Assembly: GCA_002346625.1 (NCBI GenBank)
Contig: DEAF01000024.1
Span: 1-47,737, forward strand
DNA: 47,737 nucleotides
Origin: Gemmatimonadales bacterium UBA2989
Lineage (GTDB): Bacteria; Gemmatimonadota; Gemmatimonadetes; Longimicrobiales; Gaopeijiaceae
Direction of reading: 5' to 3'
The notes under the pieces are model-generated. The model was given only the letters and a program-made list of their open reading frames with translations, was not told the origin of the DNA and did not search any database. Below are positions 8,427 to 16,402 of this stretch, piece by piece. Within the stretch, counting starts at the first letter, position 1; every line of letters begins with the position of its first letter. The translations under genes and the position numbers were made by a program.

Positions 8427-10130
8427 TTATTTTTTATTTCCTTGATACATCACCTCTCCGCCCACGATTGTATAGGCGATTTCGGTAGAGGGTATATCGT
8501 TTTCCGGAATTGTCATGATGTCTTTGGTGAGAACTGTAACATCGGCTAGCTTGCCTATCTCCAAAGATCCCTTGATGTCTTCTTCAAAACCTGAGTAAGC
8601 TACATTAATAGTGTAGGACTTGAGAGCCTCCAAACGACTCATACGTTGTTCGGGATAAAAGACCTCTCCGTTGTTCATCCTACGTGATACGGTGGCGTAA
8701 TAGCTGGATATAGGATCTACGTCTTCTACCGGAGCATCTGTTCCGTTAGTTACTACAGCACCTGCTTTCATTAGGTCTTGCCATACGTATGCTCCCCATT
8801 CAGCGCGCTCTTCACCGAGTCGCTGGATTACCCAGGGACCGTCTGATGTAGCATGTATAGCCTGCATGGATGCTATCACACCCAAGGATCCGAATCGTGG
8901 AATATCATCTGGATGCAGGTGTTGAGAATGCTCAATCCTCCACCGCAAATCTTCCTGATCCGGATTCTTTTCGAAAGCTTCTTCGAAAATGTCCAGGACA
9001 ACTCGATTGCCGCGATCGCCTATGGCGTGTACGCCAAGCTGGAAGCCATTTGCCATTGCTAGGGCAGCGGTTTTGTAAATGCCTTCGATGTCACGGGGGA
9101 GTCCGCTGCTCTCAGGTAGATCGCTATAGGGTTCTAATAGCCATGCACCGTGTGAACCCAAGGCCCCATCGATACTTTGTTTTATTGAACGTACCGTGAG
9201 ACGATTGTCTCCTGCACCGATGATCTTGTAGTCCGGAAGCTTCTCAGCCAAGTTATCATTGGATGACCTCAACATGACCCAGAGACGTATTTTTAAGCTT
9301 CCATCCTCGGCCATCTCACGTAGAGCATCCACAGTTTCAAAGCTTGAGCCTGCATCCTGAAAAGAGGTGAGTCCCTTAGCCAGAGCTTCTTCTTGTGCCA
9401 GCTCTGCCACTCGCCTTGGATCAGCGGGTATAGCTCCTTCCTGAGCGGGACCGAGTAATCTGCTAGAGTTTTCTCGAAAGGCACCAATGGGATTGCCGTC
9501 AGAGTCTCGGACGATCTCACCACCTGAGGGGTCTGGTGTATTAGCGTCGATCCCTGACAGTTCCATAGCTTTGGCATTGGCATAGGTAGCATGTCCGCTA
9601 GCATGCCTTAAAATCACTGGGTTGTCGGGAGACACAGCACTCAGTGAATGGTGGAAGGGCAGGCCGTCCACGTTGGGTTCTGGAATCTTATCCCATTTTT
9701 CTTGATGCCATCCACGGCCACGTATGAGTTCACCTGGTTCAGCTTGAGCTACTGCCTGTTCAACCATAGAAATGATCTCATCCCAGTTTGTCACATCCAT
9801 AAGTTTGAGTTGCAAATTGGCGTTTCCAACTCCCATGAAATGTCCGTGACCTTCGATGAGTCCTGGAATAGCGGTCATGCCTTCAAGGTCAATCACATTA
9901 GTATTAAACCCTACATACTCATCTATTTCTGTATCACTTCCCAGGGCAATGATGTTGCCATCCTTGGCTGCCAATGCCTGCACTTCAGGATTGCTGTCGT
10001 CCACTGTCACTATTTTGCCGTTTTTAAGTACGAGATCAGCCTTGTTGGCATCACATCCTGTTATAACGGCCAAAATGACCGCAACGGTGCTAATTAGAAG
10101 TGGCCTTGGAAATGTGAAATTTAAAAACAT
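8427..10130 (-). CDS. Amidohydrolase 3 family lipoprotein (YtcJ-like)
   Basis: The 567-residue protein opens with a signal sequence and lipobox (VITG-Cys26), so it is a cell-surface or periplasmic lipoprotein. The body is an Amidohydro_3 enzyme: an N-terminal beta-sandwich (ADLVLKNGKIVTVD), the metal-binding H95-G-H97 pair (LIEGHGHFMG), then GVHAIGDRG, WRIEHSQHL and VTNGTDAPVED, and a C-terminal LGKLADVTVL-like return to the sandwich. Members hydrolyse amides, formamides or similar bonds, usually with one or two metals. The real substrate is unknown. The gene heads the operon with the APC and EamA transporters; a 134-base gap upstream probably holds its promoter. Confidence 0.92.
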   Translation of the reverse strand: MFLNFTFPRPLLISTVAVILAVITGCDANKADLVLKNGKIVTVDDSNPEVQALAAKDGNIIALGSDTEIDEYVGFNTNVIDLEGMTAIPGLIEGHGHFMGVGNANLQLKLMDVTNWDEIISMVEQAVAQAEPGELIRGRGWHQEKWDKIPEPNVDGLPFHHSLSAVSPDNPVILRHASGHATYANAKAMELSGIDANTPDPSGGEIVRDSDGNPIGAFRENSSRLLGPAQEGAIPADPRRVAELAQEEALAKGLTSFQDAGSSFETVDALREMAEDGSLKIRLWVMLRSSNDNLAEKLPDYKIIGAGDNRLTVRSIKQSIDGALGSHGAWLLEPYSDLPESSGLPRDIEGIYKTAALAMANGFQLGVHAIGDRGNRVVLDIFEEAFEKNPDQEDLRWRIEHSQHLHPDDIPRFGSLGVIASMQAIHATSDGPWVIQRLGEERAEWGAYVWQDLMKAGAVVTNGTDAPVEDVDPISSYYATVSRRMNNGEVFYPEQRMSRLEALKSYTINVAYSGFEEDIKGSLEIGKLADVTVLTKDIMTIPENDIPSTEIAYTIVGGEVMYQGNKK

Positions 10131-10264
10131 GAAAATCTCCAGAGTTTTTCTGTAATCCTTAAGGCGTGCACCCTATAGGATGATTTGCTTTAAAGCAATG
10201 TGTTGAGTGCCATCCCTGCCCATATTTTTGGCCAGTGATGTTTATAGGAATAGTCCTAAGGTTT

Positions 10265-11308
10265 TTAATGAGACAGGCCTCCGAGAGGAACTGATATCCC
10301 AACACCCTCGGCTCGGGCTCGTTCTAAGATATAATGAGCCGATACCAGATCTTCTACTGCAAGACCCAAAGATTTAAACAAAGTAATGTCTTCTTCATTC
10401 TCACGTCCGGTTACATCGCCCAGCAAAATTTCTCCGATCTCACCCATAATATGCGTATCATCGATGACTCCCTCATCCTTAGGTATGAGAAAATCTCCTG
10501 CTTCGTTCAGGGCAGACTCTCGTAAATCAACAAAAAGACTAGAGTGGACTACAGCGTCGGTGTCTAATTCTCGACTCAATCTGTCAGCACCACCCACTGC
10601 ATTGATATGGGTGCCTGGAGAAATCCATGAATCCTTGAGTGCTATCTCCTTGGCGGGAGTCACTGTGCATATAACATCGGCTCCGCGGACCGCATCTTCA
10701 GAAGAGGGGGCTGCTTCTACAGTAATTCCATGACGCTCGCTCTCTCGTTCTGCAAAATTTCTACGGTTAGCTTCGGTAGGGCTGTAAACACGCACCCGCT
10801 GAAAAGAACGAGATTCTAGCATAGCCTCCAGGTGAGTTCGAGCTTGGACCCCCGATCCCAAGATGGCCAGCTCGGTTGAGTCCTCCCTTGCTAGCAGTTC
10901 TGTCGCTACACCGCTCACAGCTGCGGTGCGAATCGCGGTCACTTCGCTTGCGTCTAGGATCGCTATCGGTATTCCATATTCTGTATCAAAGAGCATGACT
11001 AAACCTTGGTGAGCATCATATGGTGTGTTGCGATTTCCAGGGAAAACCGCCAACACCTTAAGTCCTAAAGCATCTGGAGATCCTGACATGCCGGGCATCA
11101 ACACAAAGGTTCCGCGCTCCTTAGGCAATTTAATCATAGATCGTAGGGGATTGAGGCTCTCACCGCGGGCTAGTGATGTAAGTGCTTGTGCTATTAGATC
11201 CATGCAGACTCGCATGGGAAGGAGCCGTCGGATTTCGGATTGGGTGAGGATAATTGTGTCGATGTCTACGGATTGATTCTTGTCTGTATTGATTTCATTG
11301 ACAGTCAT
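10265..11308 (-). CDS. Ornithine cyclodeaminase/mu-crystallin family protein
   Basis: The 347-residue protein has the family features: GLKVLAVFPGN with K84, DASEVTAIRTAAVSGVAT (119-136), and an NAD(P)-binding Rossmann motif ILGSGVQARTHLEAM at 149-163. Members convert ornithine to proline, or act as lysine cyclodeaminases, imine/ketimine reductases or alanine dehydrogenases, so substrate cannot be assigned. The start ATG overlaps the stop of the upstream sugar dehydrogenase gene (ATGA type, 4 bases), so the two are translationally coupled. Ornithine carbamoyltransferase is encoded divergently just beyond. This makes ornithine a reasonable but unproven guess. Confidence 0.9.
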   Translation of the reverse strand: MTVNEINTDKNQSVDIDTIILTQSEIRRLLPMRVCMDLIAQALTSLARGESLNPLRSMIKLPKERGTFVLMPGMSGSPDALGLKVLAVFPGNRNTPYDAHQGLVMLFDTEYGIPIAILDASEVTAIRTAAVSGVATELLAREDSTELAILGSGVQARTHLEAMLESRSFQRVRVYSPTEANRRNFAERESERHGITVEAAPSSEDAVRGADVICTVTPAKEIALKDSWISPGTHINAVGGADRLSRELDTDAVVHSSLFVDLRESALNEAGDFLIPKDEGVIDDTHIMGEIGEILLGDVTGRENEEDITLFKSLGLAVEDLVSAHYILERARAEGVGISVPLGGLSH

Positions 11309-12468
11309 CTTGCTCCTCCGGGCTCCATGCGATATATGGGGGTTAACCCGTCATTGCGGTTATCGATGGCTAGATAAATAAATCCGTCTGGTCCCTGTCG
11401 GACATCTCGGATACGGCCTATTCCATTCACTAGCGTCTCTTCGATTTTTACAACTGGCCCATCCATAGTAAGCCTAGCTAACTGCTGGCCAGCCATGCCG
11501 CCGACAAAGATATTTCCCCGCCATTCTGGAAAATGGGAACCTGTATATATCATCATGCCTGCGGTAGCGATGGAGGGGACCCAGAAATGCATAGGCGGCT
11601 GTATACCCTCGCGATGTGTACCCTTGTGGATGGTTGATCCAGTGCCGTAGTTCACGCCATATCCTACCACCGGCCAGCCATAGTTATTCCCAGGGAGTAT
11701 GAGGTTAAGCTCATCTCCCCCCTGTGGCCCGTGTTCGGTAGCCCAGATATCTCCTGTCTCAGGGTGGATAGCAAGGCCTTGAGGGTTCCGATGCCCATAG
11801 CTCCAAATCTCCGGAAGAGAACCCTCTCGGTTTACGAAAGGATTATCCTCCGGGATACTGCCATCGTCATGGAGTCGATTGATAGTACCGTGGTTGTTCG
11901 ATAGATCTTGGGCTGGATGAGACTCGAGGTTTCCCCTGGGAGGAACTTGACGGTCGCCAATAGTTACAAAGAGGTAGTTGTCAGAATCGAATGCAAGCCG
12001 AGATCCATAATGGCCACGTCCCCGTGTAGTAGCTTCATAAATGTCTTCAACTCCAATGAGCTGATCATTTTCAAAGCGACCACGTAAGACTGCGGTTGTT
12101 GCGGAAGATCCATCTCCTATAGGCTTTGAATAGCTCAGGTATATCAATCGGTTTGAAGTGAAATCGGGATGAATAACTACATCGAGCAGTCCACCCTGGC
12201 CCTTTGCAAGTACTTCAGGAACCCCAGGTACTGGTTCTGTAAGCAAGACGCCATCCCGGATTATCCGTAGACGCCCCGTTCGCTCTGTTACAAGCATGTC
12301 ACCTTCTGGCAGGAATGCTATGGACCACGGATGTTCCAAGCCTTCAACCACTGTAACTAAATTGTAGTCATGGAAGGCTGACCTAAAGAAGGTCGGCGAC
12401 TGGCTTGTGCAACTTGAGCCAGCAAGGAAGAGTCCAACGACAATTAATATTGAAGTAATACGGGCCAT
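11305..12468 (-). CDS. PQQ-dependent sugar dehydrogenase lipoprotein (GSDH/YliI type)
   Basis: The 387-residue product has a short signal sequence ending in a lipobox (AGSS-Cys20). The remainder is a six-bladed soluble glucose/aldose dehydrogenase propeller. Diagnostic segments are GLEHPWSIAFLPEGDMLVTERTGRL, GGLLDVVIHPDF, IWSYGHRNPQGLAIHP, WATEHGPQGGDELN and NNYGWPVVGYG. Relatives such as E. coli YliI oxidise aldose sugars with PQQ and pass electrons on. No PQQ biosynthesis genes are in the window. The gene is translationally coupled to the cyclodeaminase-like gene. The link between a sugar oxidase and an amino acid enzyme is not explained. It is divergent from argF. Confidence 0.93.
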   Translation of the reverse strand: MARITSILIVVGLFLAGSSCTSQSPTFFRSAFHDYNLVTVVEGLEHPWSIAFLPEGDMLVTERTGRLRIIRDGVLLTEPVPGVPEVLAKGQGGLLDVVIHPDFTSNRLIYLSYSKPIGDGSSATTAVLRGRFENDQLIGVEDIYEATTRGRGHYGSRLAFDSDNYLFVTIGDRQVPPRGNLESHPAQDLSNNHGTINRLHDDGSIPEDNPFVNREGSLPEIWSYGHRNPQGLAIHPETGDIWATEHGPQGGDELNLILPGNNYGWPVVGYGVNYGTGSTIHKGTHREGIQPPMHFWVPSIATAGMMIYTGSHFPEWRGNIFVGGMAGQQLARLTMDGPVVKIEETLVNGIGRIRDVRQGPDGFIYLAIDNRNDGLTPIYRMEPGGAR

Positions 12469-12699
12469 CTAAATCTCCTGGTGCATCGAAAGTTTTGGAT
12501 AAGTTGCCGAGAGCACCCGGCGTGAAAATACTGATTCCAGGCACTCTCAGGGTTCCTCGTGTTATCGTATATGACCTTTCATGTAAGATAATTTTTGTCA
12601 TGCCGAAAGATGGGATATCATATTAATAGGAATTACAGGGATTGTATTCACCTGTGTCCCGTGACAAAATTCATAGTCCACATCAATCGGAGAATATGA

Positions 12700-13701
12700 A
12701 TGACTTTGGACCTGAAGGGGAGAAATTTCCTCAAACTCGAGGACTTTGCCCCTGAAGAGATACGGAGTTTTCTTGACCTATCTGTCGAGCTCAAAGCAGC
12801 GAAGGCAGATGGTGTTGAGGAGTCTCGTCTCGCCGGCAAAAACATAGCTCTCATATTTGAGAAATCGTCAACTCGAACACGATGCGCGTTTGAGGTGGCT
12901 GCATACGATCAGGGTGCTTCCGTGACCCATCTTGGGCCTAGTGGCTCACAGATCGGTCACAAGGAATCAATAAAGGACACTGCCAGAGTGTTAGGCCGTA
13001 TGTACGATGGCATCGAGTATCGGGGTTTCGGTCAGGATATTATAGAGGAGCTAGGTGCATTTGCAGGCGTTCCGGTATGGAATGGTCTCACTGATGATTT
13101 CCATCCGACTCAGATTCTGGCAGACTTTCTCACTATGGAAGAACATGCTGGGAAGCCTCTCTCTGAGATATCTTTTTGTTATCTGGGAGATGCACGAAAC
13201 AACGTTGCCAATTCGCTTATGGTAGGCGGGGCGAAGATGGGCATGGATGTGCGGTTGGCTGCTCCCGAAGTGTGCTGGCCTACAGGTGAACTTGTAGCCA
13301 AGAGCAAAGAGTTATCGGCTGCTACTAAGGGTAGCATAATGCTTACTGAGGAAGTGGCGGAGGCGGTCTTGGATGTCGATTTTGTCTATACCGACGTATG
13401 GGTTTCTATGGGGGAATCTGAGTCGATGTGGGAGGAACGGATCGAACTTCTTAGCCCTTATCAAGTCAACGCAGAGGTGCTTGCTATGACTGGCGAGTTT
13501 CCAGCAAAATTTCTCCACTGTCTTCCGGCGTTCCATGATCGCCGAACAGCGGTGGGTGAAGACATATTCCAAAAGTTTGGTATCGATGCTATGGAAGTGA
13601 CCGACGAAGTTTTCGAAGGTGAGCATTCCATCGTCTTCGACCAGGCGGAAAATCGAGTGCATACAATCAAAGCTGTGATGGTGGCCACTCTTATAGGATA
13701 G
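12700..13701 (+). CDS. argF: Ornithine carbamoyltransferase
   Basis: The 333-residue protein closely follows E. coli ArgF/ArgI. The carbamoyl-phosphate loop STRT is at 57-60 (EKSSTRTRCAFEVAAYDQG), HPTQ at 135-138, the ornithine-binding D232 and SMG at 236-238, and the catalytic HCLP at 273-276. It joins ornithine and carbamoyl phosphate to give citrulline. Sequence alone does not separate the biosynthetic enzyme (ArgF) from the catabolic ArcB; no arcA or arcC is next to it. It is a single gene with a strong inverted repeat after the stop. The ornithine cyclodeaminase-like gene is two genes away on the other strand. Confidence 0.96.
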   Translation: MTLDLKGRNFLKLEDFAPEEIRSFLDLSVELKAAKADGVEESRLAGKNIALIFEKSSTRTRCAFEVAAYDQGASVTHLGPSGSQIGHKESIKDTARVLGRMYDGIEYRGFGQDIIEELGAFAGVPVWNGLTDDFHPTQILADFLTMEEHAGKPLSEISFCYLGDARNNVANSLMVGGAKMGMDVRLAAPEVCWPTGELVAKSKELSAATKGSIMLTEEVAEAVLDVDFVYTDVWVSMGESESMWEERIELLSPYQVNAEVLAMTGEFPAKFLHCLPAFHDRRTAVGEDIFQKFGIDAMEVTDEVFEGEHSIVFDQAENRVHTIKAVMVATLIG

Positions 13702-13733
13702 CTAACATCTTAAACTTGTAATAACGAGGCTCA

Positions 13734-13773
13734 ACTATAAGGCCCCCGACCATCTGGTCGGGGGCCTTATAGT
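13734..13773 (+). terminator. Perfect 18-bp inverted repeat after argF (terminator-like, probably bidirectional)
   Basis: Bases 13734-13751 pair perfectly with 13756-13773 around the four-base loop ATCT. The core is GGCCCCCGACC with AT-rich ends, giving A runs on one side and T runs on the other when read in either direction. It starts 33 bases after the argF stop and lies between argF and the small minus-strand gene, so it may end transcription from both sides. There is no long T tract. Confidence 0.75.
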
Positions 13774-13875
13774 CATCGGTGTATCTAGGGACACCTGTTG
13801 AGTTATGACCTGTGGTTGTTTAAGTCGTCCCGTAGGCCAACACAACCCACCGGGCTCGACTCCCCATGGTTTTGG

Positions 13876-14076
13876 CTAATAAGGGTCAATCCTTCCGTTA
13901 GTGTAGACATAGTTACCAATGCGTTCTGTAGTTGAGCTGCAGCTTCTGCTTCCGATGTCCCCATTGGTATAAAGGAAATTACCAATGCGTTGTGTCATCG
14001 AGTTGTAGCTCTGAGCATCGAGTCCACCAGTCCAGGCAGCCGTTGCCACGATTAGGAATGTGAAGATCTTTTTCAT
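13876..14076 (-). CDS. Tiny secreted protein with two imperfect repeats
   Basis: This 66-residue product has a classic signal peptide (MKKIFTFLIVATAAWTGGLDAQ, cleavage near DAQ-S). The mature 44 or so residues are two copies of one unit: MTQRIGNFLYTNGDIGS and TTERIGNYVYTNGRIDP, linked by a segment with one cysteine. The start ATG has a very good GGAGG site seven bases upstream, so the gene is likely real. Similar short exported proteins built of (Q/E)RIGN-x-x-YTNG units occur in other Gram-negatives, with no known function. It sits alone between the argF inverted repeat and the DAHP synthase gene. The single cysteine could allow dimer formation, which is speculation. Confidence 0.8.
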   Translation of the reverse strand: MKKIFTFLIVATAAWTGGLDAQSYNSMTQRIGNFLYTNGDIGSRSCSSTTERIGNYVYTNGRIDPY

Positions 14077-14324
14077 TTTGATACCTCCGTCAAGTAAAGT
14101 TTGGTTTCTGTTCTTCTATACCTTAGATAACGGATCAGTCACCAAATCTTGGACAAGGTTTTCTGTGGAAGCGTTACTTGACTACAATGCCAGGCTACAA
14201 AGAACCGGATCCTAGGATCGATTGCGGAGTGGTTTAGAGGCCGTCAGATGGCTTCCATGTTTGCGTGTGCTATTTTGTGGGAGTGCTCCGGTCAGAAATG
14301 TCGTGCCGATGTCCTAAGAGGGAT

Positions 14325-15344
14325 TTATTTCACTGATCGCCCGATAGCATTTGCGATTACGCGGATCTGGTCCATGAGCTCACCGAACTGATTCGGATAC
14401 AGTGATTGAGCCCCATCAGATAGTGCTCTTGGCGGATCCGGATGAACCTCTATGATTAGACCATCAGCTCCTGCCGCCACAGCTGCTCGTGCCATGGGGA
14501 TAACCTTGTCACGAACTCCCGTCCCATGACTCGGATCTGCAATGATGGGGAGGTGGGATAGCGATTTGACCATTGGAATGGCGGTGAGGTCAAGCAGATT
14601 ACGAGTGTGAGGATCGAAACTACGCACCCCTCTTTCGCAGAGGATGACATCGTTGTTTCCTTCTGCCAGAAGGTATTCAGCTGCTAGGAGTAACTCTGTA
14701 AGAGTCGCTGACAGTCCCCGTTTTAAAAGAATAGGCTTGCCACATTTCCCGGCTCGTCTCAGCAGCGGGTAGTTTTGCATGTTACGTGCTCCGACCTGAA
14801 CTATATCGGCGTACTCTGCTACCAGATCTACGCCATCGGGATCCAGGGCCTCAGTTACGATAGCTAATCCTGTCTCTTCCTTGGCCTTGGTAAGCATCTT
14901 GAGCCCTTCCAGACCGAGTCCCTGCCATGAGTAGGGTGATGTCCTCGGCTTGAAAGCTCCTCCACGTAGTAGGCTGGCCCCCATATTCTTGAGTTGAATA
15001 GCAGAATCAAGTATCTGTTCTTCACTCTCTACGCCACACGGTCCGGCTATGATAGGCACTTCAGTACCGCCGAACTGGATGCCATTCTTCAACTCAACGA
15101 TCGTGTCTGCATCACGCCATTCCCTAGAGACCTGTTTGTAGGCTTTAGTTACGGGAATGACCTCGGAGACACCCGGCAGCCCTTGGATACGAGCTGAATC
15201 AACTCGTCCATCGTTACCCATGAGTCCAACAGTGGTGCGCTGTTTGCCGGGCATGGGCCTTGCCTCGTATCCCATATCCTCTATCTCTTCGATCACCGCT
15301 TGAATCTCGGTTTCAGCGGCACCGTGTCTCATAACTACCAGCAT
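14325..15344 (-). CDS. aroF: 3-deoxy-7-phosphoheptulonate synthase (DAHP synthase, type I-beta)
   Basis: The enzyme condenses phosphoenolpyruvate and erythrose 4-phosphate in the first step of aromatic amino acid synthesis. The 339-residue chain has an N-terminal ferredoxin-like/ACT-type regulatory domain (residues 1-70) as in Thermotoga AroG. The barrel then shows AGPCGVES (100-107), FKPRTSPYSWQG (131-142), QVGARNMQNYPLL, LLKRG and IIADPSHGTG, the metal and substrate motifs. A GAGG site precedes the ATG. The gene follows the BtuF-like gene by 41 bases on the same strand and may be co-transcribed with it. The N-terminal domain suggests feedback control by tyrosine or phenylalanine. Confidence 0.95.
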   Translation of the reverse strand: MLVVMRHGAAETEIQAVIEEIEDMGYEARPMPGKQRTTVGLMGNDGRVDSARIQGLPGVSEVIPVTKAYKQVSREWRDADTIVELKNGIQFGGTEVPIIAGPCGVESEEQILDSAIQLKNMGASLLRGGAFKPRTSPYSWQGLGLEGLKMLTKAKEETGLAIVTEALDPDGVDLVAEYADIVQVGARNMQNYPLLRRAGKCGKPILLKRGLSATLTELLLAAEYLLAEGNNDVILCERGVRSFDPHTRNLLDLTAIPMVKSLSHLPIIADPSHGTGVRDKVIPMARAAVAAGADGLIIEVHPDPPRALSDGAQSLYPNQFGELMDQIRVIANAIGRSVK

Positions 15345-15385
15345 ATGATCCTCGAATTTGTAATATTCATATGGCAGACTCTTTG

Positions 15386-16204
15386 TTAGCCATCTGCAAC
15401 TGACGGGTTAGTATTTTCGTATTTTTTAGCCCATCCATCAATGATATCGTGAAGTTTATTGACTCCATCGGTCAGCGCTGCTGGCCCAGGTTGTAGGATG
15501 ATTGTGGATTTAATCTCGTAGACATCGTCATTTTGTACTGCAGGGATTTTATCCCATCCTGGCCGTGCAACCAATTTCTCTTTGCGGAATTTACGTCCAC
15601 ACCAAGATCCTATAATGATGTCTGGAGAGCGACGAACTACCTCTTCTGGATCTGCTATGATACGATTCTTAGCCAGGGATGATGTGGACAGTTCAGGGAA
15701 GCAGTCCTCTCCGCCAGCTTGCTCAATTAATTCCGAAACCCATCGTATCCCTGAGATTAGGGGGTCATACCATTCTTCGAAGTACACCCGAGGGCGGACA
15801 GGGAGCATATCAGCTTGCATCTTAGTCTTTACTAATCCTGCTTCGAGTTCTTCGGCTAGCTTTTCGCCTTTTTCTGGACACCCGATCATTCCTCCCAGAA
15901 TACGTATCATATTTAGGATGCCTTGGACACTTCGGTGGTTGAAGATGTGTACCTCAACTCCATTACGAACCAGTTGAGCAGCGATATCAGCCTGGATGTC
16001 TGAGAACCCCAGGACGAGATCGGGCTTTAAATCGAGGATCTTGTCGATCTTGGCACTGACAAATGCTGATACCTTAGGCTTTTCTTTTCTGGCTCTCGGG
16101 GGGCGTACAGTGAATCCTGAGATCCCGACTATACGCCAATCTTCTCCCATTAGATATAGAGCTTCCGTGGTCTCTTCTGTGAGACAGGCTATGCGTTCGT
16201 ACAT
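15386..16204 (-). CDS. BtuF-like cobalamin/iron-siderophore-binding fold protein without signal peptide
   Basis: The 272-residue protein matches the periplasmic-binding-protein type II fold of BtuF/FecB (residues 3-255): RIACLTEETTEALYLMG, KIDKILDLKPDLVLGFSDIQADIA, VEVHIFNH, RVYFEEWYDPLISGIRWVSELIEQAGGED and RPGWDKIPAVQNDDVYEI. Unlike a normal ABC-transporter binding protein it begins directly with the fold (MYERIAC), with no signal peptide or lipobox, and no permease or ATPase gene is next to it. Cytosolic BtuF-like proteins are found in many genomes as 'cobalamin-binding protein', role unclear. The leader shows no cobalamin riboswitch. It may be co-transcribed with the DAHP synthase gene. 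Confidence 0.85.
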   Translation of the reverse strand: MYERIACLTEETTEALYLMGEDWRIVGISGFTVRPPRARKEKPKVSAFVSAKIDKILDLKPDLVLGFSDIQADIAAQLVRNGVEVHIFNHRSVQGILNMIRILGGMIGCPEKGEKLAEELEAGLVKTKMQADMLPVRPRVYFEEWYDPLISGIRWVSELIEQAGGEDCFPELSTSSLAKNRIIADPEEVVRRSPDIIIGSWCGRKFRKEKLVARPGWDKIPAVQNDDVYEIKSTIILQPGPAALTDGVNKLHDIIDGWAKKYENTNPSVADG

Positions 16205-16402
16205 TAGTTAATGGACATTTGGCAAAAATTTTCGCAAGAAGAGACAATTTATTTTTTTGCCACAGGATGCTTTAAGTGTAATCATATACTTGGTTGGCTA
16301 TGCTTTTCCAAGTGAAGCCTTAAAATGTTTTAACGCTAATATTTATTTGAAAATAGACGATCTGGCAGACTCAGTTATTATAACAATAAAGTGGGAGAAA
16401 CG

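Noticed and set aside
12602..12699. Possible ArgR operator upstream of argF
   Set aside because: No pair of TGAAT/ATTCA half-sites with correct spacing can be recognised.
14210..14260. Short stretch resembling the D-arm region of a tRNA-Ser (GCGGAGTGGTTTAGAGGCC)
   Set aside because: No matching acceptor stem, anticodon arm or T-arm can be formed around it.
16205..16390. Possible cobalamin riboswitch upstream of the BtuF-like gene
   Set aside because: The conserved B12-box and riboswitch core are not present on the relevant strand; the region is just AT-rich with a T run.
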